From Aneurinibacillus sp. REN35 (GTDB taxonomy: Bacteria; Bacillota; Bacilli; Aneurinibacillales; Aneurinibacillaceae), in contig NZ_JBFTXJ020000001.1 of NCBI RefSeq assembly GCF_041379945.2, forward strand, positions 597,467-661,466: a stretch of DNA of 64,000 bases, given 5' to 3'. A model generated the notes under the pieces. That model did not search any database. It was given only the letters and a program-made list of their open reading frames with translations, and was not told the origin of the DNA. The translations under genes were made by a program, and so were the position numbers. Positions 17,652 through 26,275 of this stretch are shown here, in pieces (within the stretch, counting starts at the first letter, position 1; the number at the start of each line of letters is the position of its first letter).

Positions 17652-19078
17652 GAATAGAGGAGACGTTGATTCGAGATCTGCAGCATCTTGTTGGAGAAGA
17701 GGCAGTGCTCTATCGCGCAGAAGACCTGCTGGCTTATGAATGTGATGCGTATACGATTCATAGAGGAATGCCGCGGGCCGTTGTATTTCCAAAAAATACG
17801 GATGAGGTGGCGGCTGTTGTTAGGCATTTGCATGAACGCGGGATTCCATTTTTACCACGCGGGGCTGGCACAGGGTTAAGCGGGGGCGCTATTCCGCTGA
17901 ACGGAGAAGTGATTATTAGCTTAGTTCGGATGAAAAAACTGCTTCATGTGGATATGGAAAACAGGCTGGCTGTTGTACAGCCGGGTTTTGTGAATCTGAA
18001 GCTAACTCATTCCATTTCTGATAAAGGCTATTATTATGCACCCGATCCATCAAGTCAATATGCCTGTACAATTGGAGGGAATGTAGCCGAGAATGCGGGA
18101 GGAGCCCACTGCCTGAAGTATGGAGTTACCACCAATCATATTCTTGGCATGGAGGTTGTTCTGCCGAATGGAGAGGTGATAGAACTTGGTGGCGTACCTG
18201 ATGCACCAGGGTATGACCTTATGGGATTGATGACAGGATCAGAAGGTACGCTTGGCATTGTTACGAAGATTACTGTGCGAATCTTAAAAAATCCGGAAGA
18301 GAAGAAAACGGTGCTTGCCTACTTTAATCAGGTAGAAGATGCAAGCTATGCGGTCTCTGATATTATTGCAGCAGGCATTGTGCCTGCCGCGCTAGAGATG
18401 ATGGATACGGTGGCGATTGAAGGTGTGGAGTGCGGAACATATCCGGTCGGTCATCCCCGTGGATTGAAGGCGCTATTGTTAATCGAGGTGGATGGCATTG
18501 CAGCAGGCATTGATGAGCAGATTGCTGAAATTATGGATGTATGCAGGCGAAGAGATGTACGGGAGGTAAGAGTGGCAGTTGATGAGGCAGAACGTGGACG
18601 GTGGTGGGCCAATCGAAAAACCGCATTTGCTGCGATGGGAACGATCTCGCCGGATTATCTCGTGCAGGATGGTGTGATTCCGCGCAGCCGTCTGCCAGAA
18701 GTGCTTGATCGCATTCGACAAATCAGTGAGACATCGGGATTGCGTATCGCCAACGTATTTCATGCAGGGGATGGGAATTTGCATCCGCTTATTTTATTTG
18801 ATGGCGGAAAGCCTGGGGAGACAAGGCTTGCTTCTTCGGTCGGGTCCGCCGTATTAAAAGCTTGCGCAGATGTTGGCGGAACGATTACAGGCGAGCACGG
18901 GGTAGGGATCGAGAAGCGAGAGGAGATGCGGTATGTGTTCACGGAAGAAGAGATTGAGGCACAGACCCGCATCCGAGATGTATTTAATCCAAGCAATTTA
19001 TTGAATCCAGATAAGCTATTTCCTAAGCCTGGCCGCTGTGCGGAGATGCGTAACATCGAGAAGGGGTTGCTTTCGTAG
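17648..19078 (+). CDS. glcD: Glycolate oxidase subunit GlcD (FAD-linked)
   Basis: Main flavoprotein subunit of glycolate dehydrogenase. The PCMH FAD domain has LPRGAGTGLSGGAIP, SSQYACTIGGNVAENAGG and GLMTGSEGTLGIVT, and the C-terminal FAD-oxidase cap has NVFHAGDGNLHP and GEHGVGIEKR with the active-site His residues. 476 residues. D-lactate dehydrogenases share this fold, but the glcE and glcF partners favour glycolate. Last gene of the operon by spacing; 102 bases without a clear terminator separate it from the aminotransferase gene, which may be read through. Confidence 0.92.
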   Translation: MRIEETLIRDLQHLVGEEAVLYRAEDLLAYECDAYTIHRGMPRAVVFPKNTDEVAAVVRHLHERGIPFLPRGAGTGLSGGAIPLNGEVIISLVRMKKLLHVDMENRLAVVQPGFVNLKLTHSISDKGYYYAPDPSSQYACTIGGNVAENAGGAHCLKYGVTTNHILGMEVVLPNGEVIELGGVPDAPGYDLMGLMTGSEGTLGIVTKITVRILKNPEEKKTVLAYFNQVEDASYAVSDIIAAGIVPAALEMMDTVAIEGVECGTYPVGHPRGLKALLLIEVDGIAAGIDEQIAEIMDVCRRRDVREVRVAVDEAERGRWWANRKTAFAAMGTISPDYLVQDGVIPRSRLPEVLDRIRQISETSGLRIANVFHAGDGNLHPLILFDGGKPGETRLASSVGSAVLKACADVGGTITGEHGVGIEKREEMRYVFTEEEIEAQTRIRDVFNPSNLLNPDKLFPKPGRCAEMRNIEKGLLS

Positions 19079-19180
19079 ACAATTTTTAGCAGAAATGTGT
19101 ATTCGGTATTTTTTTGTGAGTAATTATCTGATATTTTTAAATAGTACGCGCAATCTATGCTGATAAGGAAGAGGAGAAGC

Positions 19181-20389
19181 ATGGATCATTACTCGAATGG
19201 AGAAAGGATGAGAGATATGTTTAAAGAATTAAATCCACCAAGCCGTGTATTGATGGGACCAGGACCGAGCGATGTGCATCCCCGTGTCCTAAAAGCAATG
19301 GCTACCCCGCTCATCGGGCATTTAGATCCGAGCTTCCTGCAGATTATGAATGAAACAATGGAATTAATGCGTACCGTATTCGAGACGAAAAATGAACTGA
19401 CGCTTGCGATGTCTGGCACGGGCAGTTCCGGCATGGAGACGGTCTTTGTTAATTTAGTAGAACCGGGTGATAAGGTTGTCATTGGAGTAAATGGTTTGTT
19501 TGGTGAGCGGATGGTAGATGTGGCAGAGCGCTGCGGAGCTGAGGTCATTCGTATCGAAGCGCCGTGGGGGGAGACTATTCAACCGGATCAGATTGAGACG
19601 GTGTTGAAGAATCATTCCGATATTAAAGCGGTAGCTGTCGTACATGCTGAGACATCCACAGGGGCTCTCCAGCCACTTACCGAAATCTCTCAACTTGTGC
19701 ATGCCCATGATGCCCTGTTGATTGTGGATGCGGTTACATCGCTTGGCGGTGTGCAGGTAGGGATTGATGTCAACGAAGTAGATGCGTGCTATAGCGGTAC
19801 ACAAAAGTGTATTAGTGCGCCGCCGGGATTATCGCCGGTTACATTCAGCAAGCGGGCTGCCGAGGCAATGGTGAAGCGCAAATCTAAAGTGCAGAGCTGG
19901 TACCTTGATCTATCCATGATCCAGAATTACTGGGGGCAGGAGCGATTCTATCATCATACCGCACCCATTACGATGAACTATGCGCTGCGAGAAGCGCTGC
20001 GTATTGTAGTGGAGGAAGGAGTGGAGAATACGTGGGATCGTCATTGGAAGCTAGGACGTGCCTTGCAGTCCGGTCTTGAAGCAATGGGGCTTGCTTTGCA
20101 TGTAGCAGAAGATATTCGTCTGCCTCAGCTTACATCGGTCTGCATTCCAGAGGGTGTGGAAGACGCGCAGGTTCGCAAGCAGTTGCTAGAGCAGTTCGGC
20201 ATTGAGATCGGCGGCGGGCTTGGTACGTTGAAAGGAAAAGTATGGCGTATCGGATTAATGGGTTACTCATGCCAGCCGCGCAATGTGCTGCTGTTCCTCT
20301 CGGCGCTTGAGCAAATTCTGCTTCAGCAGGGCGTGCGAATCCATACAGGAGAAGGACGCAGCGCTGCTGTGGCGGCAATGCAGAAGTAA
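19181..20389 (+). CDS. Alanine-glyoxylate aminotransferase family protein (class V, PLP)
   Basis: Class V aminotransferase. The PLP lysine is in SGTQKCISAPPGLSP, the phosphate loop is SGTGSSGMET, and the C-terminal RIGLMGYS motif is conserved in AGT/serine-glyoxylate transaminases. B. subtilis PucG, a ureidoglycine-glyoxylate transaminase, is in the same family, but the glcEFD genes directly upstream point to glyoxylate made from glycolate, giving glycine. Start codon uncertain: ATG 19181 has AGGAG 4 bases away, ATG 19208 has GGAG, and ATG 19217 begins the conserved region. Confidence 0.87.
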   Translation: MDHYSNGERMRDMFKELNPPSRVLMGPGPSDVHPRVLKAMATPLIGHLDPSFLQIMNETMELMRTVFETKNELTLAMSGTGSSGMETVFVNLVEPGDKVVIGVNGLFGERMVDVAERCGAEVIRIEAPWGETIQPDQIETVLKNHSDIKAVAVVHAETSTGALQPLTEISQLVHAHDALLIVDAVTSLGGVQVGIDVNEVDACYSGTQKCISAPPGLSPVTFSKRAAEAMVKRKSKVQSWYLDLSMIQNYWGQERFYHHTAPITMNYALREALRIVVEEGVENTWDRHWKLGRALQSGLEAMGLALHVAEDIRLPQLTSVCIPEGVEDAQVRKQLLEQFGIEIGGGLGTLKGKVWRIGLMGYSCQPRNVLLFLSALEQILLQQGVRIHTGEGRSAAVAAMQK

Positions 20390-20427
20390 ACACGGCAAAA
20401 TAAAATATAAAAAATGAAGAAATATGT

Positions 20428-20456
20428 TTTACTTCCATCTGTTGGGGTAATATATA
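20428..20456 (+). promoter_or_regulatory. Sigma-A promoter of the 38-residue small gene
   Basis: TTTACT (20428-20433), 17 bases, TATATA (20451-20456), followed by AAGGAGG at 20470-20476. Confidence 0.65.
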
Positions 20457-20489
20457 AATACATCCCACTAAGGAGGACTGATAAGCAAT

Positions 20490-20606
20490 ATGAAATACTT
20501 GTCAGAAACTTTCGATGCGGGCACGGGACAAGCGTTAGAGGGAGGGTCATCTGCGCTGGCGGTAGGAACGCACGTCAGAAACCGTTACACTACCGTAAGA
20601 CGTTAG
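20490..20606 (+). CDS. Small protein, 38 residues, unknown
   Basis: ATG 20490 to TAG 20606, behind a near-consensus promoter and an AAGGAGG that is somewhat far away (13 bases). The peptide begins MKYLSETFDAGTGQALEGG and ends with an Arg-rich NRYTTVRR tail; it has no membrane segment or signal. The stop codon lies inside a hairpin (TTAGCAA 20603-20609 with TTGCTAA 20617-20623). I do not recognise a family. The locus could instead be a small RNA; a terminator at 20688 would close either kind of transcript. Confidence 0.4.
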   Translation: MKYLSETFDAGTGQALEGGSSALAVGTHVRNRYTTVRR

Positions 20607-20687
20607 CAATTCCGGGTTGCTAATGAAATAAAAGATTGCAAGTAAAACGATGTATCGATATATCACCAACAAAGTCATAACAATGAG

Positions 20688-20722
20688 GCAGCTGGGCTGA
20701 ATGAATAGTCCAGCTGCTTTTT
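20688..20722 (+). terminator. Terminator of the 20.4-20.7 kb transcript
   Basis: GCAGCTGG (20688-20695) pairs with CCAGCTGC (20710-20717), followed by TTTTTG. Confidence 0.8.
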
Positions 20723-20823
20723 GTTGTGAATTTTACGATAAGCCGAAAGAGAAGCATAGCAGAGAAAAGGTAGAGACGATGATTCCGAATTGGGAACCGA
20801 AGCAATGAGCGGAAACAAAAAGG

Positions 20824-20861
20824 AAAAGGCACCTGCTAGTATACTAGAGTAGGTGCCTTTT
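20824..20861. terminator. Terminator of the minus-strand 116-residue gene
   Basis: AAAAGGCACCT (20824-20834) and AGGTGCCTTTT (20851-20861); symmetric, so it can act on both strands. Confidence 0.8.
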
Positions 20862-20895
20862 GCCTGTCTTATACTTGTCCATGGAGTGAATGTTC

Positions 20896-21246
20896 CTAGC
20901 GGCAGGTAATATGATACGAAGCGCGTTCCGTTTGAATATGTACCGCTTCGGTGTCCGGGTGACTGTTGATCGGCTCTTCGAGCGGAATATCGTAGCTTTC
21001 ATACGGGATTGGGATTTGTTCTCCGTCTTCATTTTGTATCGTACCACTGCCTTCTAGCTTGACTGTACAGGATGGAAGATATTCATCTCCTGTATGCGGT
21101 CGATCTTCCACATGAACCTGATGAAGTAGAAGGGTAATAATATCTGTATCCCCATCCTCTTCTTTTGTGATCTGAAGCGTTTTGCCCTGCCACCTGCTAA
21201 GCAATTGCTTAATTTGACGTGCCTGCTCTGTTTGTTTGCTATCCAT
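20896..21246 (-). CDS. Hypothetical acidic cytosolic protein, 116 residues
   Basis: ATG 21246 lies 7 bases after GAGGTG; a GTG 9 bases upstream would overlap that site. The N-terminal 25 residues look helical (QARQIKQLLSRWQG), and the rest alternates short strands with acidic loops (EEDGDTDIITLLLHQ, YESYDIPLEEP), probably a small beta-barrel or sheet. One Cys near residue 59 and one next to the end. No signal peptide or membrane helix. I do not recognise the family. Confidence 0.65.
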   Translation of the reverse strand: MDSKQTEQARQIKQLLSRWQGKTLQITKEEDGDTDIITLLLHQVHVEDRPHTGDEYLPSCTVKLEGSGTIQNEDGEQIPIPYESYDIPLEEPINSHPDTEAVHIQTERASYHITCR

Positions 21247-21319
21247 TATGTTCACCTCGTTACCATCTTTCCCGATTAAGGGAGGAAATGAAACGTGGGA
21301 GATTGTAAACGGTAATAAA

Positions 21320-21460
21320 TTATTGTACCATCATATCCACTTGTTCGGGTGAGAGACGTTTGACGAACTCAATGAAATCAATCGTCGTCTCGATGCCATA
21401 GCGCCGGCAGGAAGTTAAGTAACGCTCCCAGGCCATGTTATATTTTTCTGTGCGACTCAT
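21320..21460 (-). CDS. Small helical protein, 46 residues, unknown
   Basis: ATG 21460 to TAA 21320 on the minus strand, with AAGGGGG 8 bases before the start. The peptide begins MSRTEKYNMAWERYLTSC and continues with a second helix TTIDFIEFVKRLSPEQVDMM, suggesting a compact two-helix protein. It has clean codon structure but is too short for family assignment. It is divergent from the nitronate monooxygenase gene across a region with a perfect 11-bp inverted repeat. Confidence 0.6.
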   Translation of the reverse strand: MSRTEKYNMAWERYLTSCRRYGIETTIDFIEFVKRLSPEQVDMMVQ

Positions 21461-21498
21461 ATGTGTGTCCCCCTTAGCTAACCGTATCGTTTTTATTA

Positions 21499-21538
21499 TT
21501 ATATAACAGATATAAAAATGAAAACAACTGTTATATAA
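21499..21538. repeat. Perfect 11-bp inverted repeat between divergent genes
   Basis: TTATATAACAG (21499-21509) and CTGTTATATAA (21528-21538) with an 18-base spacer. It could be an operator for both divergent genes or a hairpin in the 5' leader of the minus-strand small gene, since a -10-like TATAAT overlaps it. Confidence 0.6.
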
Positions 21539-21638
21539 GAGATTCTTGATAAATATAGAAGCTTTATAAGAAAAAGAGGAAAAAATGAAAAAATATCGAA
21601 ATGTACGTAGGAACTTTATATAAGTGGAGGGAGAAGAG

Positions 21639-22712
21639 ATGAATCAACGTCTTCAAACAGACATATGTCAAACATTACATATTACTTATCCAATTATTCA
21701 AGCAGGCATGGCCGGGGGACCGACTACTGCAGAGTTGGTGGCAGGTGTCTCTCGTGCTGGCGGTCTGGGGACGCTTGGTGCAGCTTATATGGAGCCTGAG
21801 GCAATCCGTGAGACAATCCGTGCGATTCGCACGATGACGGATCGTCCTTTCGGCGTTAATCTATTTGCTGCGGATATGACTGATGATACGACTCGCGCAC
21901 ACGAAGTACAGAAGATGCTTGATCCGCTGCGAGAGGTGCTGGATCTAGAAGCTGGAACGAAGAAACTCGTAACGCCGAATTGGTTTGCTGAGCAGTTTGA
22001 CGTATTGCTTGAAGAAGGAGTGCCTGTTATCAGCACTGCCTTTGGTGTGCTTCCATCGGATGCAATGCGGGAGGCCAAAGCGGCCAAACGTACGGTGATG
22101 ACAATGATCACAACTGTAGAAGAGGCGAAGCGGGCGGAAGAAAAGGGCGTCGATATTGTTGTAGCCCAAGGGAGTGATGCCGGAGGCCACCGGGGAACGT
22201 TCGATGTGTCCGTGCATCCGTCTGGCGCCAATATCGGCACCTTCTCATTAGTACCGCAGGTGGTTGATCATGTGCGTATTCCTGTAGTAGCTGCAGGCGG
22301 CATTATGGATGGCCGCGGATTGGCTGCCGCGCTGATGCTGGGCGCACAGGGGGTGCAGATGGGTACACGCTTCTTGACGGCAGCAGAATCCGGTGCGCAT
22401 CCGGCGTACCGCAAGGCACTGCTTCAAAGTACCGAAGAGGATACGGTAATTACGACTGCATTTTCAGGGCGCCCGGCACGCGGCATTCGCAATGCCTTCA
22501 TTGACCATGTGGAGCGCTCCGGTGTGGCGCCACTTCCGTTCCCAACACAAAATACAGCAACAGGTGACATTCGTAAAGCCGCTGCCCGACAGAACGATTC
22601 ACGCTATTTATCGCTGTGGGCAGGGCAGGCGACTCGACTGCTGACGGATGGAGAGGCGGCGGAAGCGATTGTTGCCCAGATTGTACAAGAAGCGAGAGAG
22701 CGGCTTGAATAG
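21639..22712 (+). CDS. Nitronate monooxygenase (2-nitropropane dioxygenase family)
   Basis: FMN-dependent TIM-barrel enzyme that oxidises alkyl nitronates such as propionate-3-nitronate. Visible are QAGMAGGPTTAELVAGVSRA at the N-terminus, QGSDAGGHRG (about 178-187) with the catalytic His, AAGGIMDGRGLAAALMLGA, and GTRFLTAAES, all FMN-site motifs. 357 residues, typical for the family. ATG 21639 follows GGAGG by 8 bases. Probably detoxification; it stands alone before a terminator. Confidence 0.9.
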   Translation: MNQRLQTDICQTLHITYPIIQAGMAGGPTTAELVAGVSRAGGLGTLGAAYMEPEAIRETIRAIRTMTDRPFGVNLFAADMTDDTTRAHEVQKMLDPLREVLDLEAGTKKLVTPNWFAEQFDVLLEEGVPVISTAFGVLPSDAMREAKAAKRTVMTMITTVEEAKRAEEKGVDIVVAQGSDAGGHRGTFDVSVHPSGANIGTFSLVPQVVDHVRIPVVAAGGIMDGRGLAAALMLGAQGVQMGTRFLTAAESGAHPAYRKALLQSTEEDTVITTAFSGRPARGIRNAFIDHVERSGVAPLPFPTQNTATGDIRKAAARQNDSRYLSLWAGQATRLLTDGEAAEAIVAQIVQEARERLE

Positions 22713-22735
22713 ACAAGCCATTCTCTATTATGACG

Positions 22736-22770
22736 AGAGCCTTCTTCCCCTAAAGGGAGGAAGGCTCTTA
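22736..22770. terminator. Bidirectional terminator between nitronate monooxygenase and purine permease
   Basis: AGAGCCTTC (22736-22744) pairs with GAAGGCTCT (22760-22768), with further pairing TTCCC/GGGAG inside. Confidence 0.85.
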
Positions 22771-22782
22771 TTTGAGTGCTTG

Positions 22783-24072
22783 TTAGTGTGCTGGAAAATA
22801 AATCATTTGCAGAATGAAAATGACACCAAATATATACAGGAGCGGATGTACTTCCTTTCCCTTACCGCTGACCAGCTTCATAAGCGGATAGGTGATAAAG
22901 CCGATGGCAATTCCCGTAGCGATACTTGACGTAAGCGGCATGCTGAGAATAATGGCAAATGCCGGAAAGGCTTCATCGAATGTCTTCCAATCAATTCGGG
23001 CCAGCCCTTCCATCATGAAACATCCAACGATGATCAAGACAGGAGCTGTAATCGCCGGAAGAGCGGAGATGGCCGAAATAACCGGTGAGAAGAAAAGGGA
23101 TGCCAGAAAAAGAAGAGCGACAACCAGCGAAGTCAAGCCGGTTCGTCCGCCAGCAGCAACACCGGTAGACGATTCGATATATGCGCTTGACGGGCTTGTA
23201 CCAAGCGCGGCTCCTGCCGTTGTAGCCAATGCATCAGCCATGAGCGCCGATTTGACCCGTGGAAGCTTTCCATCCTTGAGTATCCCCGCCTGCTCAGCTA
23301 CCCCAATCATCGTTCCGGTTGTATCAAAGATCGTTACGAGTAAAAAAGCAAAAACAATCGTATACAGTCCGTGGGAGAATACCCCGCCGATATCCATATC
23401 GAAGAAAACTGGTGCAGGTGGAGCGGATACAATTCCATCAAATTTCAAAAGTCCGATAGCATATCCAATGATAGCGGTGATGACCATTCCGATAAATAGC
23501 GCACCGCGAACATTTCTAGCAATGAGTATAAGCGTAATGAACAGACCGCCAAGCGACAGCAGGGTAACAGGCTGATGCAGATCTCCGAATGAGACCAGTG
23601 TTGCCGGATTAGAGACAACAATCCCGGACATTTTCAGGCCAATAAATGCAATAAACAATCCAATACCTGATGTAATGCCGTATTTTAGCGGAGCGGGAAT
23701 GGACTGAATCAACGTTTCCCGCAAAGATGTAAAGGTAAGTAAGAGAAAAAGCAGACCGGCCAAAAATACCGCGCCAAATACCGCTTGATATGAAATACCA
23801 TGAGTCGCAACAACGCTTGCAAAGTAGGCATTCATCCCCATTCCAGGTGCAATAGCGATTGGATAATTGGCGAATAGCGCCATGCAAAGCGTACCGATAA
23901 CGGCTGCGATGACAGTTGCCATAAATACCTGATTAAATGGAACGCCGGCCGAAGATAAAATGGCAGGGTTTACAACGACGATATATACCATCGTAAGAAA
24001 GGTGGTGATCCCGGCCATCCATTCTGTTCTGGCATTGGTACCGTTTTCTTTGAGTCTAAATAATTTTTCCAT
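22783..24072 (-). CDS. pbuG: Purine permease, NCS2 family (guanine/hypoxanthine type)
   Basis: Membrane transporter of the COG2252 (AzgA/PbuG) branch that imports hypoxanthine, guanine or adenine by proton symport. The start region EKLFRLKENGTNARTEWMAG, GMGMNAYFAS, and ALGTSPSSAYIESSTGVAAG are signature segments of this branch. 429 residues from ATG 24072, which has GGAGGG 4 bases upstream; a longer reading into the riboswitch is rejected. The guanine-type riboswitch in its leader fits guanine/hypoxanthine transport, with expression shut off when purine is plentiful. Confidence 0.93.
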   Translation of the reverse strand: MEKLFRLKENGTNARTEWMAGITTFLTMVYIVVVNPAILSSAGVPFNQVFMATVIAAVIGTLCMALFANYPIAIAPGMGMNAYFASVVATHGISYQAVFGAVFLAGLLFLLLTFTSLRETLIQSIPAPLKYGITSGIGLFIAFIGLKMSGIVVSNPATLVSFGDLHQPVTLLSLGGLFITLILIARNVRGALFIGMVITAIIGYAIGLLKFDGIVSAPPAPVFFDMDIGGVFSHGLYTIVFAFLLVTIFDTTGTMIGVAEQAGILKDGKLPRVKSALMADALATTAGAALGTSPSSAYIESSTGVAAGGRTGLTSLVVALLFLASLFFSPVISAISALPAITAPVLIIVGCFMMEGLARIDWKTFDEAFPAFAIILSMPLTSSIATGIAIGFITYPLMKLVSGKGKEVHPLLYIFGVIFILQMIYFPAH

Positions 24073-24140
24073 AATACCCTCCGATGATAATTGTAGATCA
24101 AAAAATTCCCAACCGAAAATAGGCAGCACGAAACTACCCA

Positions 24141-24205
24141 TTCGTAGTCAGGAATTCACGGTTCCTTGTAGAGACCCTCAACCCATATTATTGAGGATAT
24201 ACGAA
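24141..24205 (-). promoter_or_regulatory. Purine (guanine-type) riboswitch aptamer
   Basis: Minus-strand RNA. P1 is TTCGTA (24205-24200) with TACGAA (24146-24141); P2 CCTCAA/TTGAGG encloses the loop TAATATGGG; J2/3 is GTCTCTACA; P3 AGGAA/TTCCT encloses CCGTGAA; J3/1 is GACTA. The C in J3/1 (GACTACGA, where adenine switches have U) predicts guanine or hypoxanthine binding. Downstream a GU-rich hairpin ATTTTC/GGGAAT followed by T-run (about 24103-24125) can act as the terminator of an OFF switch. Confidence 0.92.
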
Positions 24206-24245
24206 CGTTTCAAATGTAAAATATCATATTACTGAAACATCTTGT

Positions 24246-24274
24246 ATATTAAAGCAGACAATACAAGAAGTCAA
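24246..24274 (-). promoter_or_regulatory. Sigma-A promoter of the riboswitch-pbuG transcript
   Basis: Minus strand TTGACT (24274-24269), 17 bases, TAATAT (24251-24246), about 40 bases before the aptamer. Confidence 0.85.
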
Positions 24275-24387
24275 TGTTTTATTGTTCGGTTTTTTATTAT
24301 TTTCGATAGGTGTGATGAATGCTACAGCTTTGCAACCTATGTTACGGTACGATAGAGCCGTGATTATAGAATCGGGAGGATATAAAG

Positions 24388-25491
24388 ATGAAGACAGGGA
24401 TGTTTGATCAAGCGCCGTTTATCGTAATCTGGGAGGTGACCCGTGCATGCGAGCTAAAATGTCTGCACTGCCGGGCTGAGGCACAGCCGCTGCCTGACCC
24501 GCGTCAATTGTCGACGGAAGAAGGGTTTCGGTTGCTTGATGAAATCAAATCGTTCGGAAATCCGGTCGTCGTATTCACTGGAGGCGATCCGCTCATGCGC
24601 ACGGATATATTTGAGCTAATTCGCTACGGTGTCAGCATTGGGCTGAGAGTCTCGATGACACCGAGCGCTACACCGCATGTAACAAAAGAGAATATGCGTC
24701 GTGCACGAGAAGCGGGGTTGTCTCGTTGGGCTTTTTCGATAGATGGATCGACAGCCGCCATCCATGATGCGTTCCGCGGCTTCGCCGGTTCCTACGAGGT
24801 GACCCGGCGGGCCATCAGTTATTTGCACGAATTGGGGCTTCCGGTACAGATTAATACGACGGTAAGCCGCTATAACCTGCATGATATAGAGCAGTTGGCA
24901 GAGCTTGTCCATGAGTTAAAAGCGGTATTGTGGAGCGTATTCTTCCTTGTGCCAACAGGACGTGGACGAATGGATGATATGATCTCCCCAGAAGAGCATG
25001 AACGGGTATTTCACTGGTTATATGAAATGTCGAAGACGGCTCCGTTTGATATTAAAACGACAGCAGCCCAGCACTATCGACGGGTCATCCTGCAGCAGCG
25101 AAAAGAGGAAGGGGCAGATGCTTCGCGCAGCCGTATGATCGGTGTGCCAGGCATATCACAGGCGCAGGATGGAATTGGCCGCGCATTTGCCGGTGTCAAC
25201 GATGGTAATGGATTCATTTTCATCTCTCATTTGGGTGATGTGCAGCCAAGCGGCTTTCTTCCTTTAAAGGTAGGCAATATACGCGAAGCCTCCCTCGTCG
25301 ATCTATATCGTAATTCTCCAGTACTTCAGGCATTGCGCAATCCGGATGGGTACGGCGGTAAGTGTGGTATGTGTCCTTACCGGCGTGTCTGCGGCGGTTC
25401 CCGTGCGCGAGCCTATGCAGTCACCGGCGATTATCTAGCAAGTGAGCCGTTCTGCACATTCATACCGCCGGGCTATGCGGCGAATGCCTAA
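24388..25491 (+). CDS. Radical SAM/SPASM enzyme (heme d1/AhbC-type relative)
   Basis: Uses S-adenosylmethionine and a 4Fe-4S cluster bound by C21, C25 and C28 (CELKCLHC) for a radical reaction. VFTGGDPLMR is the GGE-like SAM motif, and the C-terminal SPASM-type region KCGMCPYRRVCGG with a later SEPFC holds auxiliary Cys. 367 residues. This architecture is shared by NirJ/AhbC/AhbD heme-modifying enzymes and by peptide maturases; no small Cys-rich precursor peptide is adjacent, which favours a cofactor role. The YwiC-like gene 25 bases downstream is probably cotranscribed. Confidence 0.82.
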   Translation: MKTGMFDQAPFIVIWEVTRACELKCLHCRAEAQPLPDPRQLSTEEGFRLLDEIKSFGNPVVVFTGGDPLMRTDIFELIRYGVSIGLRVSMTPSATPHVTKENMRRAREAGLSRWAFSIDGSTAAIHDAFRGFAGSYEVTRRAISYLHELGLPVQINTTVSRYNLHDIEQLAELVHELKAVLWSVFFLVPTGRGRMDDMISPEEHERVFHWLYEMSKTAPFDIKTTAAQHYRRVILQQRKEEGADASRSRMIGVPGISQAQDGIGRAFAGVNDGNGFIFISHLGDVQPSGFLPLKVGNIREASLVDLYRNSPVLQALRNPDGYGGKCGMCPYRRVCGGSRARAYAVTGDYLASEPFCTFIPPGYAANA

Positions 25492-25515
25492 AAAAAGAGA
25501 GGAAGAAAAAAGTAA

Positions 25516-26235
25516 ATGATAAAACCGTTACTTCCTAAACAGCATGGTGCATGGGCGATGCTGCTTGTCCCATTCTGGCTTGGCGTGGCTGCGTCTGACT
25601 TCCGCTTCGGGCATGTGCCTCTTTTTATTGGCTGGTTTTTTCTATATCTGGCCTCCTATGCCGGATTAATGCTGGCAAAGGGAAAGCAGCGGAAAAAGTA
25701 TGCTGGCTGGACAGCCATTTACTTTGGACTGGCTGCCTTATGTCTGGCAACTCCGGTTCTAGAGGAGCCGCGCCTTATATGGTTTGGCGTCTCCTTGATA
25801 CCTCTGTTTGCAATAAGCATGTATTATTCGGTACAAAACAAAGACCGCGCTCTTGCTAATGATATAAGCGCCATTCTTGTATTCTCGCTAGCGGGCGCGG
25901 CCAGTTATTTTTATGGAGTGCATCGGGTAGACGCCCTTGCCGGGTTCATAGTGCTTGTAAGCTTTCTTTTTTTCCTTGGCAGTACGTTCTATGTGAAGAC
26001 AATGATCAGGGAGAAGACAAGCCTGCTGTACCGCAATGTATCGTGGAGTTATCATAGTATACTTGTTCTGCTGTGGGTGCTGCTTGGTGAATGGTGGATC
26101 GGGCTTGCCTTTGTGCCGAGCTTGTTTCGGGCCATTGTCTTCTATGGCAGGAAGCTATCGATCCTCAAGGTAGGGGTATATGAGATCGGGAATGCGGTCG
26201 CTTTCTTTGTCATTACGCTGATAGCGGTTTTATGA
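25516..26235 (+). CDS. YwiC-like membrane protein
   Basis: Integral membrane protein of 239 residues with about 6-7 hydrophobic helices. The N-terminus LLPKQHGAWAMLLVPFWLGV is the hallmark of the YwiC-like family; the B. subtilis member lies by the nitrate respiration genes (nar/fnr region). Some prenyltransferase-like membrane proteins share the KQHGAWAML start, so a membrane enzyme is possible. ATG stands behind GAGGAAG at about 10 bases. Context with a heme-type radical SAM enzyme suggests a link to anaerobic or heme metabolism, an inference only. Confidence 0.8.
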   Translation: MIKPLLPKQHGAWAMLLVPFWLGVAASDFRFGHVPLFIGWFFLYLASYAGLMLAKGKQRKKYAGWTAIYFGLAALCLATPVLEEPRLIWFGVSLIPLFAISMYYSVQNKDRALANDISAILVFSLAGAASYFYGVHRVDALAGFIVLVSFLFFLGSTFYVKTMIREKTSLLYRNVSWSYHSILVLLWVLLGEWWIGLAFVPSLFRAIVFYGRKLSILKVGVYEIGNAVAFFVITLIAVL

Positions 26236-26275
26236 TAAGCATAAAACGGTAAGACATAGAAGAGGAGGCGATCTG

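Noticed and set aside
24305..24330. FNR-like site (TGTGA-N6-CTACA) upstream of the radical SAM gene
   Set aside because: Only the left half fits the FNR consensus; the right half differs at two of five positions.
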